Part shown: positions 37,748 to 46,462 of the stretch, in pieces | Numbering within the stretch: position 1 is the first letter of the stretch | Layout: the number at the start of each line of letters is the position of its first letter | Assembly: GCF_018598585.1 (NCBI RefSeq) | Contig: NZ_JAHESD010000003.1 | Coordinates: 62,001-126,000 of the forward strand | DNA length: 64,000 nt | Source of the DNA: Chryseosolibacter indicum | Lineage (GTDB): Bacteria; Bacteroidota; Bacteroidia; Cytophagales; Cyclobacteriaceae | Reading direction: 5' to 3' | Notes under the pieces: model-generated | Seen by the model: the letters and a program-made list of their open reading frames with translations, nothing else | Database searches by the model: none | Told to the model about the DNA's origin: nothing | Translations under genes and position numbers: made by a program

Positions 37748-37771
37748 AAACCCACCCGGTTGGGTGGGTTT
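37748..37771 (-). terminator. Terminator of pdhA
   Basis: A perfect 10-bp stem AAACCCACCC/GGGTGGGTTT with a 4-base loop, just after the pdhA stop; on the minus strand it is followed by CGTTTTT. Confidence 0.8.
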
Positions 37772-37782
37772 TTATAATACTC

Positions 37783-38820
37783 TTAATCAGTGATGTAAGG
37801 ATAATCTTGTTGTGCGTAAATATCTTTAAGCGCTTCGGAAGGATCAGGATATTTTGATTCTTCTGCAAACTGCACGCTTTCTTCTACCGCCTGATGCACA
37901 CGCTGATCGATTGTCTCGATCTCCTGCTCAGTAGCATATTTTTTATCCAAAAGAACTTTCTTCACTACTTCAATTGGATCGCGTTGCTTATATTCTTCTA
38001 CTTCTTCTTTTGTGCGATATTTAGCAGGGTCAGACATTGAGTGGCCTTTGTAACGATATGTACGGAACTCCAGTAACGAAGGTCCTTCACCATTACGGGC
38101 ACGTTCTGCGGCTTTAGCTACTGCAATGTGAACCGCCTCAACGCTCATGGCGTCAACTGGCTCAGACGGCATATCGAACGCTTCACCTAATGTATATAAT
38201 TCAGTTACGTTAGAACTTCTTCTTACAGCTGTACCCATGGCATAACCGTTATTCTCGATTACAAAAATCACCGGCAATTTCCATAACATAGCAAGGTTAA
38301 GCGCTTCGTGAAAAGCACCCTGGCGAACAGCACCATCACCCATGTAGCAAATACATAGATTGCCGGTTTTGTTATATTTTTCAGCAAACGCTATCCCTGC
38401 ACCAAGTGGAATCTGGCCACCTACAATACCGTGGCCTCCAAAAAATCCCTTCTCCTTATCGAAAATGTGCATAGAACCACCTTTGCCTTTAGAAATGCCA
38501 GTTTCTTTGGCAAATAATTCAGCCATAACAGCTTTAGGGTCGGTTCCTAAGATAAGCGGGTGAGCATGGTCGCGATAAGCTGTAATCCATTTGTCACCTT
38601 TCTGAAGCGCAGAAGCAGCACCAGCCGCGCACGCCTCCTGGCCTATATATAAATGACAAAATCCTTTAATTTTTTGCATTCCATAAAGCTGGCCGGCACG
38701 TTCTTCGAACTTTCGCATCAGCTGCATATTCTCATACCAGAACAGATAAGTTTCCTTAGAAAACTCTCCTTTGCCACCTTTTGTGGCCGACTCAGTCTTA
38801 GCTTTGGTTGTAGTAGGCAT
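37783..38820 (-). CDS. pdhA: Pyruvate dehydrogenase E1 component, alpha subunit
   Basis: Thiamine-diphosphate decarboxylase subunit of the pyruvate dehydrogenase complex. 345 residues from ATG 38820 (MPTTTKAK); an ATG at 38901 would reach into the divergent recF gene. Diagnostic segments: RKFEERAGQLYGMQKIKGF, YRDHAHPL, GKGGSMHIFD and the ThDP motif GDGAVRQGAFHEALNLA...ENNGYAMG. E1-beta and E2 are not in the window; lpdA (E3) is at 4.6 kb. Confidence 0.95.
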   Translation of the reverse strand: MPTTTKAKTESATKGGKGEFSKETYLFWYENMQLMRKFEERAGQLYGMQKIKGFCHLYIGQEACAAGAASALQKGDKWITAYRDHAHPLILGTDPKAVMAELFAKETGISKGKGGSMHIFDKEKGFFGGHGIVGGQIPLGAGIAFAEKYNKTGNLCICYMGDGAVRQGAFHEALNLAMLWKLPVIFVIENNGYAMGTAVRRSSNVTELYTLGEAFDMPSEPVDAMSVEAVHIAVAKAAERARNGEGPSLLEFRTYRYKGHSMSDPAKYRTKEEVEEYKQRDPIEVVKKVLLDKKYATEQEIETIDQRVHQAVEESVQFAEESKYPDPSEALKDIYAQQDYPYITD

Positions 38821-38838
38821 ATTCCTAATTTTGAACTG

Positions 38839-38846
38839 CGAAAATA
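38839..38846 (-). promoter_or_regulatory. Possible -7 promoter element of pdhA
   Basis: TATTTTCG on the minus strand, 19 bases before the ATG; same octamer as before the GT117 gene. Confidence 0.4.
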
Positions 38847-38889
38847 AACCCCGAACGAACATTCGCCAAACTTTCGATGTAAATAGTGC

Positions 38890-39990
38890 ATGCAAATACA
38901 AACACTCCAGCTTATTAACTTTAAAAATTATGCAGAAGCAAGGCTGGACCTATCTGAAAAAATTAACGTTCTGGTTGGGAAAAACGGTAGCGGAAAAACC
39001 AATCTACTCGATGCAATTCATTTTTTGTCGCTTACAAAAAGCGCTTTTACATCGGCTGATAACTACTGTATTAAGCAGGGAGAGCAGTTTTTTTCAATAA
39101 AAAGTACATTTTCTCGAGGTAATACACATCACGAACTGCTTTGTGCCGTTCAGTCAGGCGCAAAAAAAGTATTTCGTGAAGATGCGAATGACTACCCGAA
39201 ACTAAGCGATCACATTGGTAAATATCCTGTTGTTTTAATTGCACCAGATGATACCGCTCTTGTAAAAGAGGGTAGCGAGGAGCGGCGAAAGTTCTTCGAT
39301 AGCATGATAAGCCAGCTAGACAAAGCTTACCTGGAGGCACTTATTCAGTATACCTATGCTATTAAACAGCGAAATAGTTTACTAAAGATGTTTGCCGACA
39401 CACATTCTTTTGATGGTCTGGCGCTTGAATCATACGACCGCATGCTGGTAAGATCAGGAAACACGCTATATAATAAGCGCGCTGCTTTTGTTGGTGAGTT
39501 TGTAACTGTATTTAAAAGGTATTATGATTTTATTGTTGATAATGAGGAGGTGGATTTGCGCTACAACAGCGAATTAAAGAATACCTCTTTCGAGGATGGA
39601 CTATTAAAGAATAAACAAAGAGACCTTTACCTTCAGCGAACCAGCTTCGGAGTTCACCGCGATGATTATCAGTTTACATTAGGTACCGGAGATCTGAAAA
39701 GACTCGGGTCGCAAGGTCAGCAGAAGTCCTTTATTATAGCCCTTAAACTGGCCCAGTTTGAGATTATCAAAAATGCAAAAGGCATTAAGCCCATTCTTTT
39801 ATTGGATGATATATTTGATAAGTTGGATGACGCAAGAATTGGTAAATTGCTCGAATTAATTAGAAATGAAGAATTTGGTCAGTTATTTATAACCGATGCC
39901 CGGCCGGATAGAACAGCGGCATTGTTGGATCAGATTCATGTTTCAGCCACTATGTTTAATGTAGATAACGGATCAATAAGGAAATTATGA
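38890..39990 (+). CDS. recF: DNA replication and repair protein RecF
   Basis: ATP-binding protein loading RecA at gaps. 366 residues. Walker A VGKNGSGKTNLLDAIHFLSL (residues about 28-47), RRKFFDSMISQLDKAYLEAL, GVHRDDYQFTLG, the signature SQGQQKSFIIALKLAQ and Walker B LLLDDIFDKLDDARI are all intact. Divergent from pdhA with only 69 bases between starts. The DUF721 gene overlaps its end by 4 bases, as is common in Bacteroidota. Confidence 0.96.
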   Translation: MQIQTLQLINFKNYAEARLDLSEKINVLVGKNGSGKTNLLDAIHFLSLTKSAFTSADNYCIKQGEQFFSIKSTFSRGNTHHELLCAVQSGAKKVFREDANDYPKLSDHIGKYPVVLIAPDDTALVKEGSEERRKFFDSMISQLDKAYLEALIQYTYAIKQRNSLLKMFADTHSFDGLALESYDRMLVRSGNTLYNKRAAFVGEFVTVFKRYYDFIVDNEEVDLRYNSELKNTSFEDGLLKNKQRDLYLQRTSFGVHRDDYQFTLGTGDLKRLGSQGQQKSFIIALKLAQFEIIKNAKGIKPILLLDDIFDKLDDARIGKLLELIRNEEFGQLFITDARPDRTAALLDQIHVSATMFNVDNGSIRKL

Positions 39991-40289
39991 GCGGTAGAGA
40001 TTCGAAAGGAGAGTTTAAATCATTGGGAGATGCCATTCGCGAGTTGTTAAACTCCTACCATCTTACCTCAAAGTTTGATGAGGCCAACCTGATAAACTCG
40101 TGGGAGCGGATTGCCGGAAAACCCATCGCCTCCCGCACCAAAAAGATCTTTATACGCAATAAGGTGCTTTTTGTAGAGCTGGATTCACCATCCATGAAAC
40201 ACGATTTCTCCCTCCATAAAAACCAGGTGCTCGAAATCTTTAAAAAAGAGTTTGGTACAGGTATTATTGCTGATATTATAGTAATGTAA
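39987..40289 (+). CDS. DUF721 family protein (DciA-like)
   Basis: 100 residues with the DUF721 core LINSWERIAGKPIASRTKKIFIRNKVLFVELDSPSMKHDFS. Relatives of DciA help load the replicative helicase; the link with recF supports a DNA replication or repair role. ATGA coupling to recF. No dnaA or gyrB nearby. Confidence 0.9.
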   Translation: MSGRDSKGEFKSLGDAIRELLNSYHLTSKFDEANLINSWERIAGKPIASRTKKIFIRNKVLFVELDSPSMKHDFSLHKNQVLEIFKKEFGTGIIADIIVM

Positions 40290-40682
40290 GATCCTTCTAA
40301 GTCTAATGTAGGTTGGAAGTAGGTTCGATGAACGTTCGGTCTAGGATCGATAAGGGGCCTTTTTATCGATCCTACGTTGTTTTTACGCTGAATCTAGATT
40401 GTTTCTTCGATGAATCTATTCCGAAGGTATGAGGTTGGAGCATCGACTTAATCCCCAACATTGTGATTAGGAAGAAGGAAGTATAAACTTCTGGTATCAA
40501 TGGCTCTGTAAGCATTAGTGAGCCAATCAGCCATTAGTAACCCATCAGAGTGCCTGGGAAATGCCTGCGATTAATCTATGGTATCCTTCGGTCAAAATGC
40601 TTCTGACCAAACATCACCGAAGGCGCCCAAGGGGCATCCAGGAAGCAATCTATCGCTATTCTATTGCTCGACAATATGTTAA
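40290..40682. repeat. Gene-poor region with two strong inverted repeats
   Basis: About 390 bases with no convincing ORF. A perfect 12-bp stem TAGGATCGATAA/TTATCGATCCTA with a 9-base loop lies at 40342-40374. A second inverted repeat CCTTCGGT/ACCGAAGG is at 40585-40623 with an internal GGTCA/TGACC. The first could be a terminator for recF-DUF721 (TTTTT before the second arm), but is 50 bases away and lacks a trailing U-run. Confidence 0.6.
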
Positions 40683-40847
40683 TTTGATTTTGGCAAAAAA
40701 CAGCTACCGAAGAAAAATCTGAATGGGTATTCAAAATGTAACATTGAAACATTATTTAAAGAGTCAGAGTGGATGCCTTTTACCATCCAGGACCCCGACT
40801 TGGATGATTTAGAAAAACTCTTTTTTGAAAGATTTATAAAAATCTAA
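40683..40847 (+). pseudogene. Possible 3' remnant of a protein gene
   Basis: An open stretch of 54 codons ending at TAA 40845-40847, with no start codon near its beginning (TAA lies just upstream). The translation looks protein-like, especially near its end: SEWMPFTIQDPDLDDLEK then LFFERFIKI. I recognise no family. It sits just before the tRNA-Tyr promoter. Coding origin is a guess based on composition. Confidence 0.35.
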
Positions 40848-40867
40848 GAAAATAGATTGCTTATGTT

Positions 40868-40896
40868 TTGAAAACGTAGAAAAGCGTATAATTTTG
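40868..40896 (+). promoter_or_regulatory. Promoter of the tRNA-Tyr/Gly/Thr-tuf transcript
   Basis: TTG at 40868-40870, 18 bases, then TAATTTTG (40889-40896) followed by CACTCC. The GCAsTCC-type context is shared with two other promoters in this window. Confidence 0.75.
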
Positions 40897-40963
40897 CACT
40901 CCTGTTTTTCAAGGACGAGTCCTTAAAGCAGGGCAAAGTTCTTCGTTTTATTGAAATTATTGA

Positions 40964-41046
40964 GGGGGAATACCAAAGCGGCCAACTGGGACAGACTGTA
41001 AATCTGTTGTCTTATGACTTCATAGGTTCGAATCCTATTTCCCCCA
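40964..41046 (+). tRNA. tRNA-Tyr (GTA)
   Basis: An 83-base class II tRNA: acceptor GGGGGAA/TTCCCCC, anticodon loop CTGTAAA, long variable arm (TTGTCTTATGACTTC region) and T-loop GGTTCGAATCC. First tRNA of the cluster, as in the tyrU-glyT-thrT-tufB order of E. coli. Confidence 0.96.
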
Positions 41047-41116
41047 CATATTTCGTTGGAGGTTCAACGTTAAAAGTTATAAACACACTTTGCCATTGAA
41101 CTTGTAACAAATGAAT

Positions 41117-41189
41117 GCGGGAGTAGCTCAGTTGGTAGAGCGGCAGCCTTCCAAGCTGCAGGTCGCGGGTTCGAACCTCGTCTCCCGCT
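41117..41189 (+). tRNA. tRNA-Gly (TCC)
   Basis: A 73-base cloverleaf: acceptor GCGGGAG/CTCCCGC, anticodon loop CTTCCAA, T-arm GCGGGTTCGAACCTCGT. Discriminator T at 41189. Confidence 0.96.
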
Positions 41190-41200
41190 CTAATAAAATA

Positions 41201-41246
41201 GTCAATGGTCATCGGTCATTGGGATTGCCATTGACTGACCATTGAC
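41201..41246. repeat. GTCAATGGTC-type inverted repeat between tRNA genes
   Basis: GTCAATGGTC at 41201-41210 pairs perfectly with GACCATTGAC at 41237-41246; between them is a diverged internal copy (ATCGGTCATTGGG). A related run with the same words lies after rpoC (54740-54766). Confidence 0.7.
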
Positions 41247-41251
41247 TTAAA

Positions 41252-41300
41252 GCTGTTGTAGCTCAGTGGTAGAGCATCCCGACCTACGTCGGGAAGGTCG
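41252..41300 (+). pseudogene. 5' half of a second tRNA-Thr, degraded
   Basis: The first 25 bases match the intact tRNA-Thr at 41322 with one mismatch (GCTGTTG for GCCGTTG). The anticodon arm is replaced by a palindrome TCCCGAC-CTAC-GTCGGGA, which does not leave a 7-base anticodon loop. AAGGTCG follows, then the T-arm and 3' acceptor are missing. Not expected to be functional. Confidence 0.7.
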
Positions 41301-41321
41301 ATGGGTAACAATACTTAATCT

Positions 41322-41393
<72 letters not shown>

Positions 41394-41429
41394 CATGGCT
41401 GGTGATAAGAAAGTTGATTGATAGCGTGG

Positions 41430-41480
41430 ATCTTCCGACGCATATCGGGAAGGTCGCCAGTTCAATCCTGGCTCTAAAGC
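41430..41480 (+). pseudogene. 3' tRNA-like fragment
   Basis: Contains an anticodon-arm-like palindrome (CTTCCGACGCATATCGGGAAG), the variable-loop word AGGTCG and a perfect T-arm GCCAG-TTCAATC-CTGGC. No matching 5' half precedes it and the acceptor (TCTAAAGCG) has no partner. Together with the fragment at 41252 it indicates rearranged tRNA copies around tRNA-Thr. Confidence 0.6.
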
Positions 41481-41742
41481 GATGAAAGGATGACCAGCTT
41501 AGAGAGCGGAAATCAACAGCGAATGTTGACTGGAAGGGTCTGCAACTTAGACTTAGAAAATTTTGAAATAGCCGAATACAGTGCCTAGCGAACACTATTT
41601 AGTATCGGCAAATTTCAACGAATAACCCTTATTCGAAAGGCTTACAATGTTTAGGGTGTGCTCTTCTTCTTATACGAAGAAAGACTTGATAGTAAACTCA
41701 ATTAATAACTATACACTTTAAACTTAACTGGGATTTTCAAAT
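41481..41742 (+). other. tuf leader region
   Basis: About 260 bases between the tRNA debris and tuf. One clear hairpin CGAATAA/TTATTCG lies at 41619-41635. No tRNA or ORF, and no clear promoter: tuf is probably read from the tRNA promoter. Confidence 0.5.
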
Positions 41743-42930
41743 ATGGCTAAAGAACAATTCGACCGTTCCAAACCACACGTAAACATTGGAACTATCGGTC
41801 ACGTTGACCACGGTAAAACTACACTTACCGCTGCTATCACTCAAGTATTAGCGAAAAAAGGTCTTGCTGCTGTTCGTGACTTCTCTTCAATTGACAATGC
41901 TCCTGAAGAAAAAGAACGTGGTATTACCATTAACACTTCACACGTAGAATACCAAACTGAGAAACGTCACTATGCTCACGTTGACTGTCCAGGTCACGCT
42001 GACTATGTGAAAAACATGGTTACTGGTGCTGCGCAGATGGACGGTGCTATCCTTGTAGTGGCTGCTACTGATGGTCCAATGCCACAAACTCGTGAACACA
42101 TTCTTCTTGCTCGTCAGGTAGGTGTACCTGCACTTGTTGTGTTCATGAATAAAGTAGACTTAGTTGACGATCCTGAGTTGTTGGATCTTGTAGAAATGGA
42201 AGTTCGTGAACTTCTTTCTTCTTATAACTTCCCTGGCGATACAATGCCTGTAATCCGTGGTTCAGCTCTTGGTGGCTTGAATGGCGATGCAAAATGGGTT
42301 GCAAAAATTGAGGAACTAATGAATGCAGTTGATGAATTCATTCCAATTCCTGTTCGTCTTGTTGACAAAGATTTCTTGATGCCTGTTGAAGACGTGTTCT
42401 CAATCACTGGTCGTGGTACAGTTGCTACTGGCCGTATCGAGCGCGGTGTGATTAAAACTGGTGATCCAGTTCAAATCCTGGGTATGGGTGCTGAAAACCT
42501 TACTTCTACTATCACTGGTGTTGAAATGTTCCGTAAGATCCTTGACAGAGGTGAAGCTGGTGATAACGTAGGTCTTCTTCTCCGTGGTATTGAAAAAGAA
42601 CAAATTAAGAGAGGTATGGTTATTTGTAAACCTAACTCTGTAACTCCTCACGCTAAATTTAAAGCAGAGGTTTACGTTCTTTCGAAAGAAGAAGGTGGTC
42701 GTCACACTCCATTCTTTAACAAATACCGTCCTCAGTTCTACTTCCGTACAACTGACGTAACAGGTGAAATTATGCTTCCTGCAGGTGTTGAAATGGTTAT
42801 GCCTGGTGACAACATCTCAATTGAAGTACAATTGATTAATAAAATCGCTATGGAAAAAGGTCTTCGTTTCGCTATCCGTGAAGGTGGCCGTACCGTAGGA
42901 TCTGGTCAGGTAACTGAGATTCTTGACTAA
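41743..42930 (+). CDS. tuf: Elongation factor Tu
   Basis: GTPase delivering aminoacyl-tRNA to the ribosome. 395 residues with G1 [14 protein letters not shown], switch [13 protein letters not shown]3 [13 protein letters not shown]4 NKVD and the C-terminal [19 protein letters not shown]. Start ATG 41743. Its codon use is strongly biased (GGT, CGT, GCT, ACT), as expected for a very highly expressed gene. Followed by a terminator before the tRNA-Trp operon. Confidence 0.98.
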   Translation: MAKEQFDRSKPHVNIGTIGHVDHGKTTLTAAITQVLAKKGLAAVRDFSSIDNAPEEKERGITINTSHVEYQTEKRHYAHVDCPGHADYVKNMVTGAAQMDGAILVVAATDGPMPQTREHILLARQVGVPALVVFMNKVDLVDDPELLDLVEMEVRELLSSYNFPGDTMPVIRGSALGGLNGDAKWVAKIEELMNAVDEFIPIPVRLVDKDFLMPVEDVFSITGRGTVATGRIERGVIKTGDPVQILGMGAENLTSTITGVEMFRKILDRGEAGDNVGLLLRGIEKEQIKRGMVICKPNSVTPHAKFKAEVYVLSKEEGGRHTPFFNKYRPQFYFRTTDVTGEIMLPAGVEMVMPGDNISIEVQLINKIAMEKGLRFAIREGGRTVGSGQVTEILD

Positions 42931-42948
42931 TATCTAAAAGCTTGAACT

Positions 42949-42986
42949 AAAAGCAGAAAGCAGGGTAATACCACTTTCTGCTTTTT
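42949..42986 (+). terminator. Terminator of tuf
   Basis: A 12-bp stem AAAAGCAGAAAG/CTTTCTGCTTTT with a 13-base loop, T-rich 3' side. Confidence 0.85.
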
Positions 42987-43055
42987 AGTTTAAATGAGCA
43001 GCAACAGGGTGATAATGAAGGAGATAAAAACTTTGTACTTTTTTCATTCTGTTTT

Positions 43056-43084
43056 TTGCTTTTCAAGCTTTTCCCTTACCTTTG
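43056..43084 (+). promoter_or_regulatory. Promoter of tRNA-Trp-secE-nusG-ribosomal operon
   Basis: TTG at 43056-43058, 18 bases, then TACCTTTG (43077-43084) followed by CAGTCC. The 14-mer TACCTTTGCAGTCC recurs exactly before rpsL. Confidence 0.85.
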
Positions 43085-43106
43085 CAGTCCTTTTGGGCTG
43101 AGGTAT

Positions 43107-43190
43107 ACGGGTGCGGCTCAGGGGATTGAGTAGTTCCCACTAAAGCACTAGAAAAACAGCAAAAACAGGGGTGCAACTCAGTTTCGACAG
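43107..43190 (+). pseudogene. Two degraded tRNA-Trp-like 5' copies
   Basis: ACGGGTGCGGCTCA...GAGTAG at 43107-43133 matches the 5' 27 bases of the intact tRNA-Trp at about 20 positions (acceptor and D-arm). A weaker copy, AGGGGTGCAACTCAGTT, starts at 43167. Neither has an anticodon or T-arm. They lie between the promoter and the intact gene, in the transcribed leader. Confidence 0.5.
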
Positions 43191-43224
43191 AACCAGTCAA
43201 AAGGAGTTAACCAGATAAAAACAA

Positions 43225-43297
43225 ACGGGTGTAGCTCAATTGGTAGAGTAGCGGTCTCCAAAACCGTTGGCTGGGAGTTCGAGTCTCTCCACCCGTG
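43225..43297 (+). tRNA. tRNA-Trp (CCA)
   Basis: 73 bases: acceptor ACGGGTG/CACCCGT, anticodon loop TCTCCAAAA giving CCA, T-arm CTGGGAGTTCGAGTCTCTC. Standing before secE as in many bacteria. Confidence 0.96.
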
Positions 43298-43345
43298 CAA
43301 GAAATCATACCAGGTTAAAAGCCTAGGTAATAAAAAAAGAGATCG

Positions 43346-43537
43346 ATGGAGAAGATAAAAACCTATATCGCAGAAAGCTGGGACGAAATCACTAACAAAG
43401 TGACGTGGTCTAAATACAGCGAGCTTCAGGGTAGTGCTATGCTTGTATTAATAGCATCTTCAATTTTTGCGTTGGTTATTGGAGCGATCGATTGGATTTT
43501 CAAATCAGGGTTAACTTGGTTTTATAACGAATTTTAA
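43346..43537 (+). CDS. secE: Preprotein translocase subunit SecE
   Basis: 63 residues, the short single-helix form: amphipathic ESWDEITNKVTWSKYSELQGSAM followed by one membrane helix (LVLIASSIFALVIGAIDWIFK). Part of the SecYEG channel. Located between tRNA-Trp and nusG, the invariant order. Confidence 0.94.
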   Translation: MEKIKTYIAESWDEITNKVTWSKYSELQGSAMLVLIASSIFALVIGAIDWIFKSGLTWFYNEF

Positions 43538-43548
43538 TCTTCTGCCGC

Positions 43549-44103
43549 ATGGGTGAATTAAAGTGGTACGTACTCAGAGTCGTTAGCGGCCAGGAAAAGA
43601 AAGTTAAGTCTTACCTGGAGACTGAGATCGAACGCTCTAAACTGACGGATTTTATTCCTCAGGTTCTGATCCCATCCGAGAAGGTGTATGAAATGAGAGG
43701 TGGTAAGAAAAGGGTAAGAGAAAGAAATTTCTTCCCTGGGTACGTTCTCCTTTCCGCAGATTTAACAAATGGTGAAGCATATCACGCTGTGAATAATATC
43801 CCAGGTGTTATTGGCTTCTTGGGTGGTAGCGGAGGTTCTTCTAAAGAACCTGTATCTCTACGTCAATCAGAAGTGAATCGAATTCTTGGTAAGGTTGATG
43901 AGATCGACGAACATGAAGTGAAACTTGAGACTCCTTTTATTAAGGGAGAATCTATAAAGGTAATGGATGGTCCTTTCAGCGGGTTTACCGGAACAGTTGA
44001 AGAGATCTTTGAAGATAAGAAAAAGCTCAATGTTATGGTTAAAATATTTGGCCGTAACACTCCAGTAGAGTTGAGCTACATGCAAGTAGAAAAGTTAGAA
44101 TAA
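43549..44103 (+). CDS. nusG: Transcription termination/antitermination protein NusG
   Basis: 184 residues. N-terminal NGN domain (WYVLRVVSGQEKKVKSYLE ... FFPGYVLL) and C-terminal KOW domain (GESIKVMDGPFSGFTGTVEEI). Binds RNA polymerase and couples it to Rho or ribosomes. 11 bases after secE. Confidence 0.97.
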   Translation: MGELKWYVLRVVSGQEKKVKSYLETEIERSKLTDFIPQVLIPSEKVYEMRGGKKRVRERNFFPGYVLLSADLTNGEAYHAVNNIPGVIGFLGGSGGSSKEPVSLRQSEVNRILGKVDEIDEHEVKLETPFIKGESIKVMDGPFSGFTGTVEEIFEDKKKLNVMVKIFGRNTPVELSYMQVEKLE

Positions 44104-44126
44104 CGATATTTTTGAGCTAAGCGAAT

Positions 44127-44570
44127 ATGGCAAAGGAAGTTACAGGTTATCTGAAATTACAGGTAAAAGGTGGTGCAGCAAACCCTGCTCCTCCAATCGG
44201 TCCTGCATTGGGTTCTAAAGGTCTTAACATCATGGACTTTTGTAAGCAGTTCAATGCACGTACACAAGACAAACCAGGTCAGGTGTTACCAGTTTTAATT
44301 ACTATCTATAATGATAAGTCTTTTGACTTTGTAATTAAGACACCTCCTGCCGCTATTTTGATTCTTGATGCTGCAAAAAAACAAAAAGGCTCTGCTGAAC
44401 CTAACCGCAATAAAGTAGGATCAATCACCTGGGATCAGGTAAAAACAATTGCTGAAACTAAAATGCCGGATCTTAATGCATTTAAAGTTGAATCTGCAAT
44501 GAAGATGATTGCAGGTACAGCAAGAAGCATGGGAATTACAATATCAGGTACAGCTCCTTGGGCTAATTAA
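44127..44570 (+). CDS. rplK: Ribosomal protein L11
   Basis: 147 residues. [20 protein letters not shown] and the late [11 protein letters not shown] are diagnostic. Binds 23S rRNA at the GTPase centre with L10 and L7/L12. 23 bases after nusG. Confidence 0.98.
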   Translation: MAKEVTGYLKLQVKGGAANPAPPIGPALGSKGLNIMDFCKQFNARTQDKPGQVLPVLITIYNDKSFDFVIKTPPAAILILDAAKKQKGSAEPNRNKVGSITWDQVKTIAETKMPDLNAFKVESAMKMIAGTARSMGITISGTAPWAN

Positions 44571-44581
44571 TAGTTACAACA

Positions 44582-45280
44582 ATGGCAAGAATTTCAAAAA
44601 ACAGAAAAGCTGTTTTAGCAAAATATAACCTGGAGAAACAATACTCTCTGGATGATGCAGCTAAAATGTTGAAAGATATCACTTTCACAAAATTTGACTC
44701 ATCAGTAGATCTTGATATTCGCTTAGGTGTAGATCCTAAAAAATCAGATCAAATGGTTCGTGGTGTGGTCTCGTTGCCACACGGTATCGGAAAAACTGTA
44801 CGTGTACTTGTACTTTCCACGCCGGATAAACATCAAGAGGCAAAAGATGCAGGTGCTGATCACGTAGGTTTAGATGATTATATCCAGAAAATTGAACAAG
44901 GATGGACAGATATTGATGTTATTATCTGTACACCAACGGTAATGGCAAAAGTGGGTAAACTAGGTAAAGTGCTTGGTCCTCGCGGTTTAATGCCAAACCC
45001 TAAATCAGGAACTGTTACGCTTGAAGTTGGTAAAGCTGTTAAAGAAGTAAAAGCAGGTAAAATCGACTTCAAAATTGATAAACAAGGTATCATCCATGTG
45101 GGCATTGGAAAAGCTTCCTTCTCGGCTGACAAGATCCGGGACAATGCTGCAGAAATGATCCAAACTGTGGCAAAGCTTAAACCTGCCTCTGCGAAAGGTG
45201 CATACTTCAAGAGTATCACTATTTCGACAACAATGAGTCCGGGAGTGGCTGTAGACACTAATTCAATTGCTGGTATTTAA
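44582..45280 (+). CDS. rplA: Ribosomal protein L1
   Basis: 232 residues. Ends of both domains are clear: [24 protein letters not shown] and [19 protein letters not shown]. In other bacteria L1 autoregulates the rplKA mRNA; no binding site was sought here. 11 bases after rplK. Confidence 0.98.
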   Translation: MARISKNRKAVLAKYNLEKQYSLDDAAKMLKDITFTKFDSSVDLDIRLGVDPKKSDQMVRGVVSLPHGIGKTVRVLVLSTPDKHQEAKDAGADHVGLDDYIQKIEQGWTDIDVIICTPTVMAKVGKLGKVLGPRGLMPNPKSGTVTLEVGKAVKEVKAGKIDFKIDKQGIIHVGIGKASFSADKIRDNAAEMIQTVAKLKPASAKGAYFKSITISTTMSPGVAVDTNSIAGI

Positions 45281-45291
45281 GAAATAGAAAC

Positions 45292-45825
45292 ATGACCAGA
45301 GAAGAAAAAGCACAGATCATAGACGAACTTGCAGAAAAGTTTGCTAATAACAACCACTTCTATATCACAGATGCTACTGGTTTTACGGTAGCGCAGGTGA
45401 ATAACTTTAGAAGGCTTTGTTTTAAGAGTGGTATTGAATACCGTGTGTACAAAAACACACTTATTCAAAAAGCACTTGAAAGACAAGATGGAACGGACTT
45501 CTCACCTTTATTCAAGACATTGCACGGTTTCTCAGGAGTAATGTTCTCTAAAGAAGTTGGTAATGCTCCTGCTAAAGTAATTGATGAGTTTCGTAAAAAG
45601 GTACAAGGCAAACCCGTACTGAAAGGTGCTTCTATAGAAACCGCCCTGTTTATTGGGGATGAGAACCTTCAAACACTTGTTGCGCTTAAATCTAAAAATG
45701 AGCTCATCGGTGAAGTTATTTCGTTGCTTCAATCTCCTGCTAAAAATGTTATCTCTGCTCTACAAAGCGGAAAACATACTGTTGCAGGTCTTGTTAAAGC
45801 ACTCGAAGAACGTGCAAATAAATAA
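45292..45825 (+). CDS. rplJ: Ribosomal protein L10
   Basis: 177 residues. MTREEKAQIIDELAEKFANN, NNFRRLCFKSGIEYRVYKNTL and the alpha-helical C-terminal tail that carries L7/L12 dimers are evident. The small gap to rplL (34 bases) is normal for this pair. Confidence 0.97.
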   Translation: MTREEKAQIIDELAEKFANNNHFYITDATGFTVAQVNNFRRLCFKSGIEYRVYKNTLIQKALERQDGTDFSPLFKTLHGFSGVMFSKEVGNAPAKVIDEFRKKVQGKPVLKGASIETALFIGDENLQTLVALKSKNELIGEVISLLQSPAKNVISALQSGKHTVAGLVKALEERANK

Positions 45826-45859
45826 TTGTTGAACCCTGAATATTTTAAATTTTACAAAA

Positions 45860-46243
45860 ATGGCTGATATTAAAGCTCTTGGAGATCAACTTGTTGAACT
45901 CACCGTTAAAGAAGTTAACGAATTAGCTTCTTATCTTAAAGAAACTTACGGTATCGAACCTGCGGCTGCCGCTGTAGCTGTTGCTGCACCTGGTGCAGGT
46001 GGAGCTGGTGGTGGCGCTGCTGCTGCTGAAAAAACTAACTTTGATGTAGTATTGAAAGCACCTGGTGCTAACAAACTTCAAATTGTTAAGTTAGTAAAAG
46101 AACTTACTGGTCTTGGCTTGAAAGAAGCTAAAGATATGGTTGATGGTGCTCCTAAGACTATCAAAGAAGGTTTACCTAAAGATGAGGCTGAAAATCTTAA
46201 GAAGCAACTTACTGAGGCTGGTGCCGAAGTTGAGTTGAAGTAA
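45860..46243 (+). CDS. rplL: Ribosomal protein L7/L12
   Basis: 127 residues. N-terminal dimer domain ([19 protein letters not shown]), an Ala/Gly-rich hinge (residues about 35-57) and the C-terminal factor-binding domain ([21 protein letters not shown]). Forms the stalk recruiting translation GTPases, including EF-Tu and EF-G encoded in this window. Confidence 0.98.
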   Translation: MADIKALGDQLVELTVKEVNELASYLKETYGIEPAAAAVAVAAPGAGGAGGGAAAAEKTNFDVVLKAPGANKLQIVKLVKELTGLGLKEAKDMVDGAPKTIKEGLPKDEAENLKKQLTEAGAEVELK

Positions 46244-46266
46244 TCTTCTTAAAGACGAAGAGTACC

Positions 46267-46392
46267 GTCTAACAGCTTCGGTTAGACCCTGGCTCTGTAT
46301 CTGGTTAATTTCAGAACAGGCGGGGTCTATCCCTATTTATGCACTTTGGCATATTGTACTCGAACTTTGTAAAGACACATTGTGTTGTGTCT
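46267..46392 (+). promoter_or_regulatory. Two hairpins in the rplL-rpoB spacer
   Basis: GTCTAAC/GTTAGAC (46267-46287, loop AGCTTCG) and AGACACA/TGTGTCT (46373-46392) lie in the 219-base spacer. Neither is followed by a U-run. In other bacteria this spacer holds an attenuator and RNase III site; a similar role is possible but unproven. Confidence 0.5.
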
Positions 46393-46462
46393 CTGCATGT
46401 ATATAGGACACAAATTTTTGTGCCACTCATGTCCGGGATTTAGAACCTAAAACGAAACAACC

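Noticed and set aside
38821-38901. N-terminal extension of pdhA from ATG 38901
   Set aside because: It would cross the divergent recF start and adds a segment not found in E1-alpha proteins; ATG 38820 gives the normal N-terminus.
40290-40960. CRISPR-like repeats in the gene-poor region
   Set aside because: The inverted repeats are single, of different sequence, and lack regular spacing; no cas genes in the window.
41012-41212. Minus-strand ORF of 66 codons containing RTRDLQLGRLPLYQLSYSR
   Set aside because: It is the reverse complement of tRNA-Tyr and tRNA-Gly; this kind of sequence is a well-known false protein from antisense tRNA genes.
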